This document shows, one piece after another, positions 43,246-55,450 of a DNA stretch of 64,000 bases; within the stretch, counting starts at the first letter, position 1; each line of letters starts with the position of its first letter. The notes under the pieces are model-generated. The model saw nothing but the letters and a program-made list of their open reading frames with translations, was not told where the DNA came from and did not search any database. The stretch is taken from NCBI GenBank assembly GCA_014529385.2, contig CM043966.1, positions 41,949,537 through 42,013,536 of the forward strand. Direction: 5' to 3'. This DNA is from Adiantum capillus-veneris (taxonomy: Eukaryota; Streptophyta; Polypodiopsida; Polypodiales; Pteridaceae). Position numbers and translations under genes: made by a program.

Positions 43246-44600
43246 ATGTCTGAGAGGGGTAGGATAAGGTCAAGAGTGTACTATACCCGTGCTCAAACTC
43301 AAGCAGGAAATATAGATCCCTTTCATTATGATTCTTTAAGCGATGATAATGGACCTACTACACCACCTGAAGTTCCATTGCTGAATAAAGGACAGGAGAG
43401 TGAAGGAGCATCACAGGAAAGGTCAGTGAGGCAATTCTTGGGGGCACTACTCTTGGCAAGAAGACCAATTAGAAGTACACGTCAACTAAGCTTTGACCCA
43501 CTGTTGTTAGCTCCCGGGCAAAGACCTAGGAGGCTACAACAACCTATTTCGATGTCTCAACCACCCCCTAATCCACAGATCAAATCAACAAAGTTCAAGG
43601 GTAGGTCTAAGGAGGATGCAGATTTCCATGTGGCTCAGTTTGAAACCAGGTCACAGGCTAGTGGATATCAGGGTATCTTCCCTAATAATATCAAATTACA
43701 ATAGTTTGCAGCTACTTTGGAAGGTAAGGCTATGAATTGGTTTAGCCAATATGGTGTTTCTCATTTTACAACTTATGATGAGTTGAAAGTTTCTTTCTTG
43801 CAAAGATTTAAAAAGAAGAAAAATCCTACTGATGTTCTGAGTAAACTCAAAAGAATTAAACAGGTTTCAATGTTAGTGGAAGATTTTGCCCAAGAATTTA
43901 GGATTTTGGTGAGAGACTTCAAGGTAATGAGAGGCCCACTAATGAAAAGTTGGTAGGGTACTTTCTCAAAGGGTTAAGGACATGCTTGAAGAATGTTGTG
44001 GCAAGTATTGATATTGTAGGGGGTTTTGACAATTTGGTGGTAGCTGCATCTAGAGTTGAGAAAAGATTGGGCATGACTAAGTCCAGAAGTAGGAGGAGTT
44101 CTGATTCTACATCAATTGAACACTCAGAGTCGGATTCTCAGTCTGAAGTTTCATCTGATAGTGACAATAGCAAAAGTAAAGTGAGGAAGAAAAAGGGATC
44201 TCCACGTAGTGGTAAGAAAAAGGATAAGAAGGATACTAAAGATGAATTGGTGCAGAAATTGAAGGGTATAGGTTATTCTATTCTTGCTCCAAGTGACAAG
44301 AGGTTTTGTGAAATTTGTGAAAAGGATGGGCATACCACTACTCAATGCTGGTACAATCCAAAGCAAAGAAATAAACCACCTCCCAATGTGGGTAGGGGTA
44401 GGGATATGGCTAATGTAAATCAGGTGGCTCCTTTCAGAGGAAGACCACCATTTTAGGGACCTCCCAGACAGCCTGGCAAAAATCAGGATAATAATTAGAG
44501 GAGACCACAGGGAGTCAGGCCTTGTGTGTATTGTGGAGATCCTAATAATTTTGTAGGAATCCGATGTGACTTATGGGTCAAACACAGAGAAGAAAGGGGA
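43246..44600 (+). pseudogene. E7 gag
   Basis: ATG at 43246. Capsid region with KFKGRSKEDADFHVAQFE, a TAG at 43702, then EGKAMNWFSQYG and FLQRFKKKK in the same frame, and a frameshift near 43952 into a K/S-rich part. The knuckle CEICEKDGHTTTQC (C-x2-C-x4-H-x4-C) lies near 44310-44350, and a second CVYCGDPNNF half-knuckle near 44523. Packages element RNA. Confidence 0.85.
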
Positions 44601-45075
44601 TACTTGTTGTACCTTATAATCAAGACAATGAGCAGGCAAGACCACAACCATCTCCTCAGAATCCACCCCAAGCTCATGCTAATGTTATCATTATTGACAT
44701 TCCAATTTTTTACAGCACCTGTACATGGACCAGCTTCCTCTATGATTATTGAGGAGATACCTGATGAGGATGCAGGTAATAGTTATTCAGATTTGAGCTT
44801 TGAGGGAATTGAGGTTTTGGCAGTAACTAGGTCCAAGGCCAAGGGTCCTATTGACTGGGAACAACAAAAAGGGATCAAAGATAGGGTCCACCAGCAGGTG
44901 GAAAAGAAACAAAGACATCAGGTTTTGGATAATTGAGTTTCAGAGTTAGCAGAATCTTCATCTCTTAAAAGGGAGGAGGTGCAAGTTTTAGGTGAAGCAA
45001 GGGATTGGTTTGAAGAACTGATCAAGGGATTGGTTTGAAGCAAGGGATTGGTTTGAAGAACTGATCAACTCTCCT

Positions 45076-45500
45076 TTGCAATTGTCCCTAGATCAGATGC
45101 TGTGTTTGGTTCTAGCTTTCAGGGAAAGATTGTTGAATAAATTGTTGGGTAGAGGAGCTGAATTGTCCTCACAAACCATTATTGAACTAGGTGTTCACTC
45201 TATACACCCTTCTGATGTTGATTTTGTAGTACGAGTGATTCACGTGATTTTTCAAGGAAGATTGTTTGAAGGATGGAGGATCTGGAGTGAACATATTACC
45301 TGAATCTGTGTTTCTTGATATGAATTTGGAGAAATTAGAACCAGCACCTTTCCAGGTTAAAATGGCTGATCAAACAAGGGTGCAACCAGTTGGAATTTTG
45401 AAACAAACTTCTTTTCTAATATCAGGTATGCAATTTCTGGTGAACTTTGTGGTACTCATAATGAAACAAGGGCATTGCTAAGCACCTGTTTCAGGTCAGG
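45076..45500 (+). pseudogene. E7 protease remnant
   Basis: DGGSGVNILPESVF at about 45268-45310 matches the active-site region of plant gypsy proteases, with a frameshift directly before it. KMADQTRVQPVGIL and FLISGMQFLVNFVV follow. Upstream, 44994-45070 shows a small tandem duplication of GGGATTGGTTTGAAG units. Confidence 0.6.
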
Positions 45501-45656
45501 AAATTCAGGGACCTGAGGTATTAAGAATGATGGATCAAAGTGTGGCTTCTAGCTCTAAGGAGGTAAGTCTACAGGAAGAACAGGAGGCTAAATGTATGGT
45601 GGAGAAGTTGTTCAACAAAAAGGTTTGGGCAATCCAAGAGAGTTGAACAGGATGAC

Positions 45657-46534
45657 TTGAAGGAGCTTAATTTGGGCACTGAAGAGGATCCTAAAATGGT
45701 GAAGGTCAGTGTACATGTGGATGGTCAATTTTTGCAAGACTTGTTGCAGTTGTTACAGGAATTTAAGGATGTATTTGGTTGGGATTATTCTGATCTTAAA
45801 GGGATTGATCTTGATTTGCATCAACATCATATCTCCATCCTCAGTCCAATGGTCAAGCAGAGAGTACTAACAAGATATTGATTAGGGTTTTGAAGAAGAT
45901 TGTGCAAGACAATAAGAAGGATTGCGATGAGAAGTTAGATTAATCAGCTTTGTGGTCCTTTAGGACAGCTTTCAAAGTGACTACAGGTATGACTCCATTT
46001 AGGTTAGTTTATGGGCTTGAAGCAGGTGTCCATATGGAGTTTGTGGTACCTAGTCTCAGAGTGAGTGCTGAGAAAATGACTCCCAAAATGTCTGTTCAAC
46101 ATAGAAGTAGGTATTTGTTGCAGTTGGAAGAAGATAGACATGTCAATTTTTATATAACTGAAATAATTTAGAGGAGGAGAAAAGCTTGGGTAAATCAGAA
46201 TATCAAGTTCAAAGTTTTTCAGGTGGGAGATTGGGTTATGCTTTATAACTCTATATTGGGACCACATCCTTGCAAATTAACTTTAAGATACAAGGGACCA
46301 TATCAGATTGTTGAGAATAATGGTGAGGGTACTTTTATTGTTGCTGATGTGTATGGGACAAGAGTGGATTCTCTAGTTAATGGTTTCAGATTGAAAAATT
46401 TTGTTGGTAAACCACCTCATTTAGATTGGCCTACATCAATAGTTGTTCAAGTAGATGAGTTCATGGATGAAGCAGTGTGCAGAGATACTGATACTCAGAA
46501 GGAGGATATTCAGGTCTTGGAAAATCAGGTGTAG
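45657..46534 (+). pseudogene. E7 RT start fused to integrase end by deletion
   Basis: 45657-45825 reads to FKDVFGWDYSDLKGIDLDLHQHHI, the first residues of gypsy RT. It then passes within a few bases into the integrase segment around the catalytic-glutamate helix (SNGQAEST region, near 45845). LWSFRTAFKVTTGMTPFRLVYGLEA and the C-terminal GDWVMLYNS...KLTLRYKGPYQIVE (46223-46534) follow. RT body, RNase H and most of integrase are absent, so about 2 kb was deleted with a junction near 45828-45842. Stops and shifts followed. Confidence 0.85.
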
Positions 46535-46561
46535 TGTGGTGGAGATGTCAGAATTCGTAGT

Positions 46562-48781
46562 ATGTCTGATTTTCGGATCGAATTGTTGGAGGTCGGATAT
46601 TCTTTTACTGCAGTTTTTCAAAATTTTATCGAAAAGTGTGATGATTGTCCACTAAGCTCTATTTTTAATGAGTGCCTTGAAAAGAGTAAGGTGCAGTTAA
46701 CTGACGTTTCCAGCGCGCGAGTTGAGATTCTAATTCGCCTATTTCCTTCCTCGTTGTGTTTCCTCTTCACACACTGTGTACGGGCTGTTTATCTTCCCTT
46801 GGGCCATTCTACTCTTCAGCCCTCTACTCTCTTTCATCATTCTCTTGCATGCATGAAGGGCAAACCAAAAGGGGGATGTGCTGCCCGACCAACGTTTGAT
46901 GAAGAAGAGCCAATCAGTAAGCGGCCAAAGTGAAATCAAGTGTCCATGAGGATAGATGTGAGCAGTCCTGAGCCTGAAGACCAACCTTCTAGAGAAGAAG
47001 AGCCCAATAGTCTACCGGCAATGACACCTATCAAGTTGTATCAAACCTTGATGGAGCCCTATGTGGATTTTAGAGTAGACCTTGACTGTTCTGCAGAGGT
47101 GCATTCACTGTGGTTAAAGAAGATAGGTTTATTTGATTTTTCTCTTTTGCCATGGCAAGAGTGGAAAGGAAATATGTATGCTAAGTCTCAAGTGGAGATT
47201 GTCAGAAAGACAAAGGGTATGTTGTCTACCAATGTAGCTTTGAGTCCTCAATTGATTTTTGAGGTATTTGAACTTCCAATCAATGGAACTTCTCAGATTC
47301 CTAAGTGCTCTGATTTCTTGTTGAAGAAGGAGTTTGGAGCCAGAGAGGGTGGCAGAAATTATTACATGTTGAAGAATGTCAAAACTGTTAGAAGAGAGCA
47401 GCTAAAGTGGTATCTAGAGAAAATTTGTTTCCTAGTCAAATTTGATTATATGTCCAAGGAAAATTTTGCTCCTCTCTGTTTTGCTGAGCAAGGAGGAAGT
47501 GTTAACTGGGCTTATCTAGTTTATGAGAGGATCAATGGGGAGATTAATATGTCTGACAGGAGGGAAGATTCTACAAACATTAGGTTGTGTGCCTACTTGG
47601 TAGCCTTGTTTTTCTTATGCTCAAAAGTTGGACTGTGGTGATGTTTCTTTGACTACTTTAGGCAAGGCAGAAGGGTATACACAGCCACACCCTAATATTT
47701 GTGGGGTGCAAGCACCTGCAGAGCTACTCAATGATCAGGTGAAGGGAGAGACTTATGTGTTCATGATTAAAGCAGGTTACAATCACAGTGAAGCTCTCAA
47801 AAGTGAGAATACTCCTGAAGTTGTGCACTCTTTGAAGGACATGGATATTTCAAAAAAGAAGCCTGATACAGTGCCATCAAATCAGGTCAAGCTTGGCAAG
47901 GCTTTCACTTTGTTTTAGGTGTCACAGAGTTCATTCATCAACAACAGCAGAATATGGAAATACAGTTACAATCTGTGGCCGATTCTAGTGTTTCAAAAAT
48001 ACTGCTGCATGATCAAACTGTCAATACTAATGCCTTGCAGAAAGAGTTGGAGAATGTCAGAGTTACACATCAGAAGGAAATCCAGGATCTGATGGTGGAA
48101 CATCAGAATGAGTTAGCCAAGAAAAACATTTCTTTGTAGATGTTTAAGGATTGGACAGCGGAGTTGGAAACAAAAGTACAATTAGAATTGCAGCAGTTGG
48201 CCATTGTCAATAAAGAGTTGCAGATGGAGAATCAGATTTTAATCAGAGAATTAAACCTTTAGAGAAGTTGGAGAAACAGGTGTTGGGAGAAGAGGAAGTA
48301 GATGTCAATGGTGTTCTTATGTCTGAAGGAGACATGTCAGTCCTTAGGCAACATTTGGAAACAGGTATGCAGGAAGTATGGGTAACATTCAGAGAAGAGA
48401 TGAGTTCCCTTATCAAGCATCCTTATGAGAAGATCATATCAGGGTTTGTCAGTAACCATGAAGAAGTTTTACTAAAGGAGATGGAACAGTTAAATAAAGA
48501 CAAATATTTGTACAAAAAACAGGTTCAGGATTACAAAGAAAAGAATATTGCAAAATCTGCATTTGCTGAGAAGAAGATATCATCCAATTTCAATGGATAT
48601 GGGTACTGGTGAAGGTTTGTCTGCAATTCAGAGATCAGAAGAGTAGGAGATTACTCATTTGCCAGATGATGAAGTAGTTGTTGGTGTTACTGTTGGATCA
48701 GTGACAGTTGCTGAACCTATTGTGCTTGTTCCAGATTACTTTTCAGATTCTGATATAGTTCCCAATGAACCCAATGTCTGA
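46562..48781 (+). pseudogene. E7 extra ORF after integrase
   Basis: About 700 codons of mostly continuous protein between integrase and the 3' LTR. The N-terminal part (46562-47641, one TGA at 46931) has a W/F-rich globular region including YMLKNVKTVRREQLKWYLEK. The middle part is 47628-47918. A coiled coil (47954-48248) is rich in Q, E and L (LQKELENVRVTHQKEIQDLM). A further helical part (48268-48612) and an acidic C-terminus end at TGA 48781. No known enzyme or membrane motif; similar third ORFs occur in other plant gypsy lineages, function unknown. Confidence 0.6.
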
Positions 48782-48895
48782 AATGTTGTAATCATGGCAT
48801 TTTCTTTTTGACTTGGTCTTTACTGATCAAGGAATATGTGGATCCGAGTCGGATTTTTTCAGATCCACCACCGAGGCGTGCCATGTGTTGAAGGG

Positions 48896-49273
48896 TAAAT
48901 ACAAAGTTGGATATGTCGTCGGATATCGAATGTATTGCATGATTGTTAGTAGCTAGTCGGATATTGTAAACCTGATCGGATACTGTTAATGTATGCCAAG
49001 AATCAGGTAGTTATAACTGAATTCAGGGCGCAACTTTATATTTGGGAATGGGGAACTTTGGGGGGATGGGATTGTACTAAGTCTTGTTTTGGAGAACTTG
49101 TATTGGGGATTTTCTTGATATACAATCTTTGATGTTTGTCTGAGTTTCTCGCTCTCTCATCATCTCTCTGATTTTTCCTACTTCTGCTACACACATAGTA
49201 CTGCTTAGCTTTGAATTTATCTGAATCCAATCTCTTTGTGATTATTCATTGTATGTGTGATTATCTAACAACA
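48896..49273 (+). repeat. 3' LTR of E7
   Basis: 378 bp, same ends as the 5' LTR. No clear polypurine tract precedes it; the adjacent CACCGAGGCGTGCCATG is only partly purine. Confidence 0.9.
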
Positions 49274-49515
49274 CATATGTCATTTGATGCTATCACGGAT
49301 GTGATTTGCTTGCTGATAAGCGACTAGCTTTTGGTGATTTTAGTCATTTGAGTGTATCTTGACTTAAATGCAAGTTGTTTGTTGTTTTCCAAGAGATTGA
49401 AAACCTCTTGTAGCCTCTATGCACTAGTCTCAGCTTCGTCCCATGGATTGACAATTTAATCGTGATTCTCCCTAAATATGCAATAAGATAGGAGTGTGGT
49501 TAGACACCCATCCCA
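49274..49515 (+). mobile_element. LTR-A copy 2, second part
   Basis: Resumes at ATGTCATTTGATG and carries on through TTTTCCAAGAGATTG, CCTCTTGTAGCCTCTATG, CCCATGGATTGACAAT and AATAAGATAGGAGTGTGGTT to the LTR-A end near CATCCCA. Directly joined to copia coding, with no interior of its own. Confidence 0.85.
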
Positions 49516-49526
49516 CGCACCCTCCG

Positions 49527-51954
49527 TTCCAATCGAGGGGGGGAGTATATGTCTCATTAATTCAATTCATTTCTGGCTAGACATGGGATAAAACACCAAT
49601 GTATAGTGCCTTATACACCTAGAAAAATGGTGTTGCTAAGAGGAAAAACGGGTCACTTACAGAAATGGCACGATGTATGGTCAAAATTCAGGCTTTGCCG
49701 CATTCTTTTTGGCTTCAGTCCATCATGTGTGCCACTTCTGTACTAAACATGTGTCCTACAAAAGCTTTGAAGTCTATTATTCCACATGATGCATGGCATG
49801 ATAGAAAGCATTCTATTGAGCATATGCGTGTTTTTGGTTGTTTGGCATATGCTTTGGATGATAAGGCTGTCAAATGTATTCTTGTTGGTTATAGTGCTGA
49901 AAGCAAAGGTTACAGGTTGTATTATCCACAAACAAAGTGTATTTTGGTTTCACAAGATGTAGTGTTTGTGGAGGATTCTGTTCAGTCCTTGCTATCACGT
50001 ACTAGAGACAGTAATGTAAGCTCGCAGGACATTTATGACACTTTGCTGCCTCTTTTCAATTGGAAATTTGAATGTAAATTCCAATGAGACAAATGTACAG
50101 TGTATGGGTGTTTCCAAAAATGTTATAGATCAGCCTATTAATGATGCAGATGTACATGATTTACATGATGAGGAAAAGGCTGAAAATGAGCGGACTAGAG
50201 GTATGCCAAAATGGTTGGTGCATACATTGCGTGACAGTAAATTGAATGCACCTTTGTCTAGTCGTACTTGTTCAGACTTTGGCCATGCATCTTATGCATT
50301 AGATTATTATGATTTGGCTGTGTCTAGCTTACATGATGTTGATGAACCACTGTCTTTTGATGAAGCACAAAATTCAAAAAATTGGAGCTGCCATGCAATC
50401 AGAATATGATGCACTTATAGAAAATGACACATGGACTTTATGGGATTTTCCTCCTGGAAAAAAGGCCATTGGTACAAAGTGGGTTTACAAGTTGAAATGC
50501 AAGACGGATGATGAGGTTGATTGCCATAAGTCTCTACTTGTTGCAAAAGGCTATGCGCTACAAAAAGACATAGATTATGAAGAAACTTTTTCTCCCACTT
50601 GTTGTCTGACTACTGTTCATTTTCTATGTGCATTGGCAGCTCATTCTGGTTTGGATGTACATCAATCAGACAATGTTATTGCTTTCTTGAATGGTGACAT
50701 ATTCGAGGAAGTTTACGTAACGCAGCCTCGCGATTTTGTCAAGAAAGGACAAGAGGACAAAGTGTGCAGATGTAAAAAGGCTTTGTATGGGTTGAAGCAA
50801 TCTCCTTGTTCTTGGTATGAGAAGGCTGACACTCATTTGGTCAAATGAGGCTTTCATAACAGTTCAACAAAAAGCACATTGTATGTAAAGCGTGAGTGTG
50901 ATGTACTTCTCATTATAATTCTTTATGTAGATGATTTGCTGATCATTGGACCAAATGAGAGACATATTGATGAATTTAAGGATGATTTTAATGCTACTTT
51001 TAAGATAAAATATCTGAGGATGTTGCATCATTACCTGGGCATACAGTTTAAGCAGTGTGATGGTGGTATTGCCTTGTGTCAGTAAATTTACATAGAGACA
51101 TTGCTATGTAAATTTGGACTTGAGGATTGCAAATCTATTGCCACTCCCATGGAAACAGGTTTGAAATTGAATCTTCATGATGCTGGTGATCCTGCTGATG
51201 TCACTCTATACCAAACTGCTATTTGCTACCTCCTTTATGTATGCAACATGAGGCCGGATATACAGTTTGTAGTCTCACAGGTTAGCAAATTTATGCATAG
51301 CACAGGGTCTAAGCATTGGCAGGCTATCAAGAGGAGTTTTTGCTACCTTAGTGCCACTTTATTTCCTGGCTTGTTTTATCCCAAGGGGGGATCATTTCCG
51401 CCCGACTTACATGCTTTTTGGGACTCAGGTTGGGCTGGTTGTTTTGACATGCAAGTGTCCACAAGTGGTTTTTGTTTCATGCTTGGCAGTTTATGTACAT
51501 CATGGTTGAGCAAGAAGAAACCTATGTGGTCACTTCTAGTTGTGAGACTCAGTACAGGGCAGTTTTTGCAGCTACAGTTGAGTGTGTATGGCTCAGATGC
51601 CTTATGGCTGATTTGGGTGTTAGACAAGACACTGCCAACACTATCTACACTGACAATGAGAGTGCATTGGCAGTTGTAAGGAGCCCAATTTTTCATGCTC
51701 AAACAAAGTACATTGAGGTGCATTACCGCTATGTCAAGGAGAGTCTCTCAGCAGGAGAGATCAGCTTGGCTTATGTGCCAACATAGGACAACCTTGCAGA
51801 TCTTTTCACAAAGGCATTGTCTCGTAAGAATCTCGAAGCTTTCCGCCAGGCTTTGGGATTACTACCCTTTGTGGTCAGATCATGTCCTCAGCGCATGGCA
51901 CTTCCCTTTACTCATGTGCCAACTCTTGTTCACCGCATCACTCGAGGGGGGATT
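49527..51954 (+). pseudogene. Ty1/copia pol, 5'-truncated
   Basis: Starts inside integrase at RSNRGGEYMS (near 49527; the motif normally has D) and runs through KNGVAKRKNGSLTEMA and PHSFWLQSIM. RT follows with TKWVYKLKC near 50480, YEETFSPT, LYGLKQSPCSWYEK near 50790 and the catalytic YVDDLLIIG near 50925. RNase H ends near 51830 with QTKYIEVHYRYVKE and NLADLFTKAL. Frameshifts near 50090, 50310 and 50848 and several stops. Gag, protease and the first part of integrase are missing. Confidence 0.9.
51942..51954 (+). promoter_or_regulatory. Polypurine tract of the copia element
   Basis: TCGAGGGGGGATT immediately before the LTR start TGTTACATATACATG, in the usual copia position. Confidence 0.8.
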
Positions 51955-52180
51955 TGTTACATATACATGTGGTAGTGATGTGTGTGAACACACTAGGACC
52001 ACTAGGGTACTTTTTCCCTCTTTAGGATGTTTTTTCCCCCGTGCATTGTATATACGCCCATCACTCTAGGGCTATCTATCTTTCCATTGCACACTAAGTA
52101 AGACACTCTCTTTTATGTGCCTTGAGCTTCCTTCATCTTCTCCAAGCTGTGTGAGTTTTTCTGCAACCCTAATTCCAACA
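51955..52180 (+). repeat. 3' LTR of the copia element
   Basis: 226 bp, TGTTACATA...AATTCCAACA, with TATATACGCCC TATA-like box near 52048. No second copy in the window. Confidence 0.75.
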
Positions 52181-52790
52181 CGTCAAATGCACCTAGCCCT
52201 CTCTATACATGTCCTATTGCAAAGCCACGAAAAGGGGTACTCTAGCATCCTGTATCATTGAAAGGATCTCAATATTCGAGAATCCCCCAGCTCAAGAAAA
52301 CCTCATTCTATTGACCCTCACAAAAGGTTATGCAGACAAGAAACAAGCCCAGTCTCAGAAAGGGCCTCCTAACCGAGCCTTAGAAATGATCGGGACTGCC
52401 AGAAACAAGCCAAATTGGCTCCACAAAAGGTACATATGGCAATTTTCGCAACTCAACCTGCATCCAATGTCAATAATACTTCAAGGTGCAGTTTACGCAC
52501 TCGGACATGCGCCAAAAAAAATGTGCAAGCAATAAAAAAAAACCTATGGGGAGTAAAACCGCTCTCAAAAGAACTCAAGCACTATCAAAAGTGCCAAAAC
52601 AATGCATATGCACATCAAGTACTCCCATTGAAATCTGTGATGATGCAAAATTGTGCAACCTATGAGAAACCTGGATGTCCTGTATGTATGCAAAAAGCGG
52701 GTCTCTGGTCAATATCGACCAGATCTGCTACCTCCAGACCTAAAAAAGATGTGAGCAACTCATAGTCTGAAGGAGAAAGGTTTATGTTTC
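52181..52790 (+). other. Weakly coding region, unrecognised
   Basis: Two overlapping plus-strand frames (52209-52535 and 52415-52765) are open for about 110 codons each and rich in K, Q and P, without motif. Could be debris of an additional LTR-element ORF; equally a chance opening. Confidence 0.25.
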
Positions 52791-54000
52791 CTTCTAAAGA
52801 ATCAAGCGTTGGGTTTTACCTTTTTTTTAATCTAGTTATAGGCATGCCCTTGTGTAGATCATTAACTTTTTTTATTACTTCTTGCCTATATTAATTTCTC
52901 TATGATAGAATCGTAGCTGCGAGAAATACTTGTCATTGGTTTGAATGGCTTGCAATGACTGCACGTAAACTAATTGCAAGTAAGAGCCCTTGCTTTATTA
53001 TACTGCCAGCCCCATATCACTATTATGATTCTCCGATATATTTGTGAAAGATCTTGCACTGGAGTAGGATACTTAAATATTTATTGAGACCTTCAGCTTC
53101 CACCTATTGGCTACAAAAGATTCCTGTGAGCACATCAATCAAATATTGTGGTAGCCTAATATTAAGAAATATTGAGGCTTTGGGAGGACTTGTGGATGGA
53201 GATGCTTGATTTGCATCTCCATCCACAAGTCCTAATATTGTGGTAGCCTAATATTGAGAAAACTTAAGGCTTTGGGAGGACTTGTGGATGGAGATGATTC
53301 ATTTGCATAGTCTACCATTAAACAATGGAACCGAGGGAGTGTTTCCTTGACTGAGTTTGTTGTAGCATGAAGCTTTGCAATCAATCTCTAATAATTGGCT
53401 AAATCCATGATCTGTGGTACATGTGTCATTCTTTGTTAGAGGAACTTACCTCCAAAACATAACTATGTTCTTTCCCATTTATTCAAAAACACTACTGAAT
53501 CTCACTAGAGGCTCTTTGCATATGTTTTTCAACTGGTTTAAAAAATGACAAAAATCTAATGTGTTGATCATCACATAATTTGAAAGGATGAGACCTAGCC
53601 CTACTTTTGAATGACAGGGCTATACCTCGTGTGTTCTGCATTATCTAACTTTTAAGGCATTGTTTAGCTTAGTTTAGGTAGTTTGTACAAGCTGCAAACT
53701 CCCATACTACCTACTACAAGTTTAAACAAGAAATTTAAGTATGTGGTTTTGCCAAGCATACTCTTGATGCACAAAAAACCTAGATTATCTTACCTAATTT
53801 TATGTCTAACTGAAAATGCATGCCGTAAATGGAGACTTCCAAGAAAGAGCAACTTTGATCAAATTAATTTTGTGTTGTTTTTTTTTGTTGGACCAATCTA
53901 CTGTTTATAGTATGGCCTTTATATGATGGATGCTTGTGATATCCTGACTAAACACTAGTCAAATTAACACATTTTGAATTGTTAACTATACTTTGGTGTA
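52791..54000. other. No gene; contains direct repeats and a perfect hairpin
   Basis: AT-rich. The only structure is at 53142-53308, described separately. Open frames here are short and unlike protein. Confidence 0.5.
53142..53308. repeat. 75-bp direct repeats with a 21-bp perfect hairpin between
   Basis: Copies at 53142-53216 and 53234-53308 (92-bp spacing, few differences). AGGACTTGTGGATGGAGATGC (53185-53205) pairs exactly with 53213-53233 around a 7-base loop. The inverted arm lies partly in the 17 bases separating the direct copies. Confidence 0.9.
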
Positions 54001-54056
54001 AGTTTGATAGTTACAGCTTTCTCCTACTTGTACCTCACTGTGCGGAGAGTGAGAAG

Positions 54057-54057
<1 letters not shown>

Positions 54058-54126
<69 letters not shown>
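54058..54126. repeat. (GA)n microsatellite
   Basis: About 34 uninterrupted GA units. Open frames across it (RERERE or SLSLSL) are artefacts of the repeat. Confidence 0.98.
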
Positions 54127-54128
<2 letters not shown>

Positions 54129-54680
54129 ACAGGATGTGGGGGGAGCTTCCAAATCTCACTCTATGAGCACAATGTGAGAATGTGAGTGAGAGCTCCTTAT
54201 TCTTTGTATGTATAAAGAATAAGGAGATAAATGTGGGCGGACGGACACTGGCTGGCGAACATGGGCAAAGCATGGTGAGGCACCACTTTTACCTAACATT
54301 ATTTCACTAAAGGCTCTGTGCTGATAAGTGGCAAGAAATCTAGCCTACAACTAGTATATACAAGAGATGAGAGAAGACGACTCTCAAACTATGCCCACTC
54401 GCTCACTCCAAACACGTTGAGGCGGTCCGGGGCGGGCAACAAGAAGAGCAACCTCTAGACACCCTTCAAGGCTCCCGTGCTGCTCAATGGGGCTGGGGCA
54501 CAACACAACACAAACAAAAACAACAAACCCCCAGCCAAATCCCAACTACACAAGGGGCACCACCTAGTTTAAGAGCGAACTAGGACACAAAAGAGGAGAA
54601 TCGTTAGAGCAACCCACAAACAAGCAAGGAATTTACACTAACCCTAACACCAATGGAATACTCTCACACACTAAAACACG

Positions 54681-54683
<3 letters not shown>

Positions 54684-54742
<59 letters not shown>
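54684..54742. repeat. (GA)n microsatellite, second
   Basis: About 29 GA units, 560 bases from the first; both sit in GAG-rich flanks. Confidence 0.98.
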
Positions 54743-54744
<2 letters not shown>

Positions 54745-54949
54745 TGCTCGGGCTGCTTTGAAACGTATCGGCAATGATCAAGCAAACACAACTATATATT
54801 TAAGAAAGAGAGAGAAAGGGGGAGGGGGTGCTTGTTGCATTAATACCTTCTTACAAATCTGTCATGACAAATCAAAGTGAGATTAGTATTTGTTCAACAT
54901 AGCTTGCGTAAATTTCACCACAACACATCACAAAAAAAGCCACCCCAAT

Positions 54950-55450
54950 CATTGTCTTAAAGTCAGGGGAGTCCTCTCCACCCTGTCGCCCTCTTACAGT
55001 ATGTGGGATTTATGGCTAGATTGATGACAACACCAGAGACAAGCTATCAAGAACTCAACAAAAAACACCAAGACACTTACGCATCATTGTTGTCCATTAC
55101 TTCACGTTGGAAGGGAGACAAAGTATCCAAGCTTAGTCCAAATCCACCCTCCTTGATTCAGCAAATGTTGGGCTTACACTAGTAGGAGAAATGATAGATT
55201 TCCTACTCTCAATTGAATGATCACTCTCTCTCTTACAATGGCATAGAGTTCCCTTGCTAATCCCCTATTACAACACATGCACATGCATAAGACAATGAGC
55301 TTCCACTCAAGAGCTCCTTCTAGAGAGGTTGAGCTTGGCTTCTCAAGCTATAGCATAGTGCTATTGCTTATGGCTCTCCCCCTTTTGTGCTAGCCACACC
55401 CTCCTTTTATAGAAATTTTGAAGGCTAGGGTTACTCCTCTAACCATGGTT
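54950..55450 (-). mobile_element. LTR-like fragment with TATA box
   Basis: Starts TGTGGGATTTATGG near 55000 in the style of the other minus-strand LTR ends, and carries a minus-strand CTATAAAAGGAGGG box near 55409-55422. No primer site, no second copy; offered as an LTR or solo-LTR remnant. Confidence 0.3.

Larger units (their letters stand above)
42763..49273 (+). mobile_element. Gypsy element E7 with both LTRs, internally deleted
   Basis: TGTTG...CAACA LTRs at 42763-43150 and 48896-49273 enclose gag, protease fragment, a fused RT/integrase remnant and a long extra ORF. It splits an LTR-A copy. Flanking 5-mers are CGGAT and CATAT, so the target duplication is imperfect or eroded. The LTRs differ at many sites (roughly one in ten by eye), so it is an old insertion. 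Confidence 0.9.

Noticed and set aside
53979-54273. ORFs with RERERE or SLSLSL runs
   Set aside because: Translations of the (GA)n microsatellite.
54653-54880. Second RERERE ORF
   Set aside because: Translation of the second (GA)n microsatellite.
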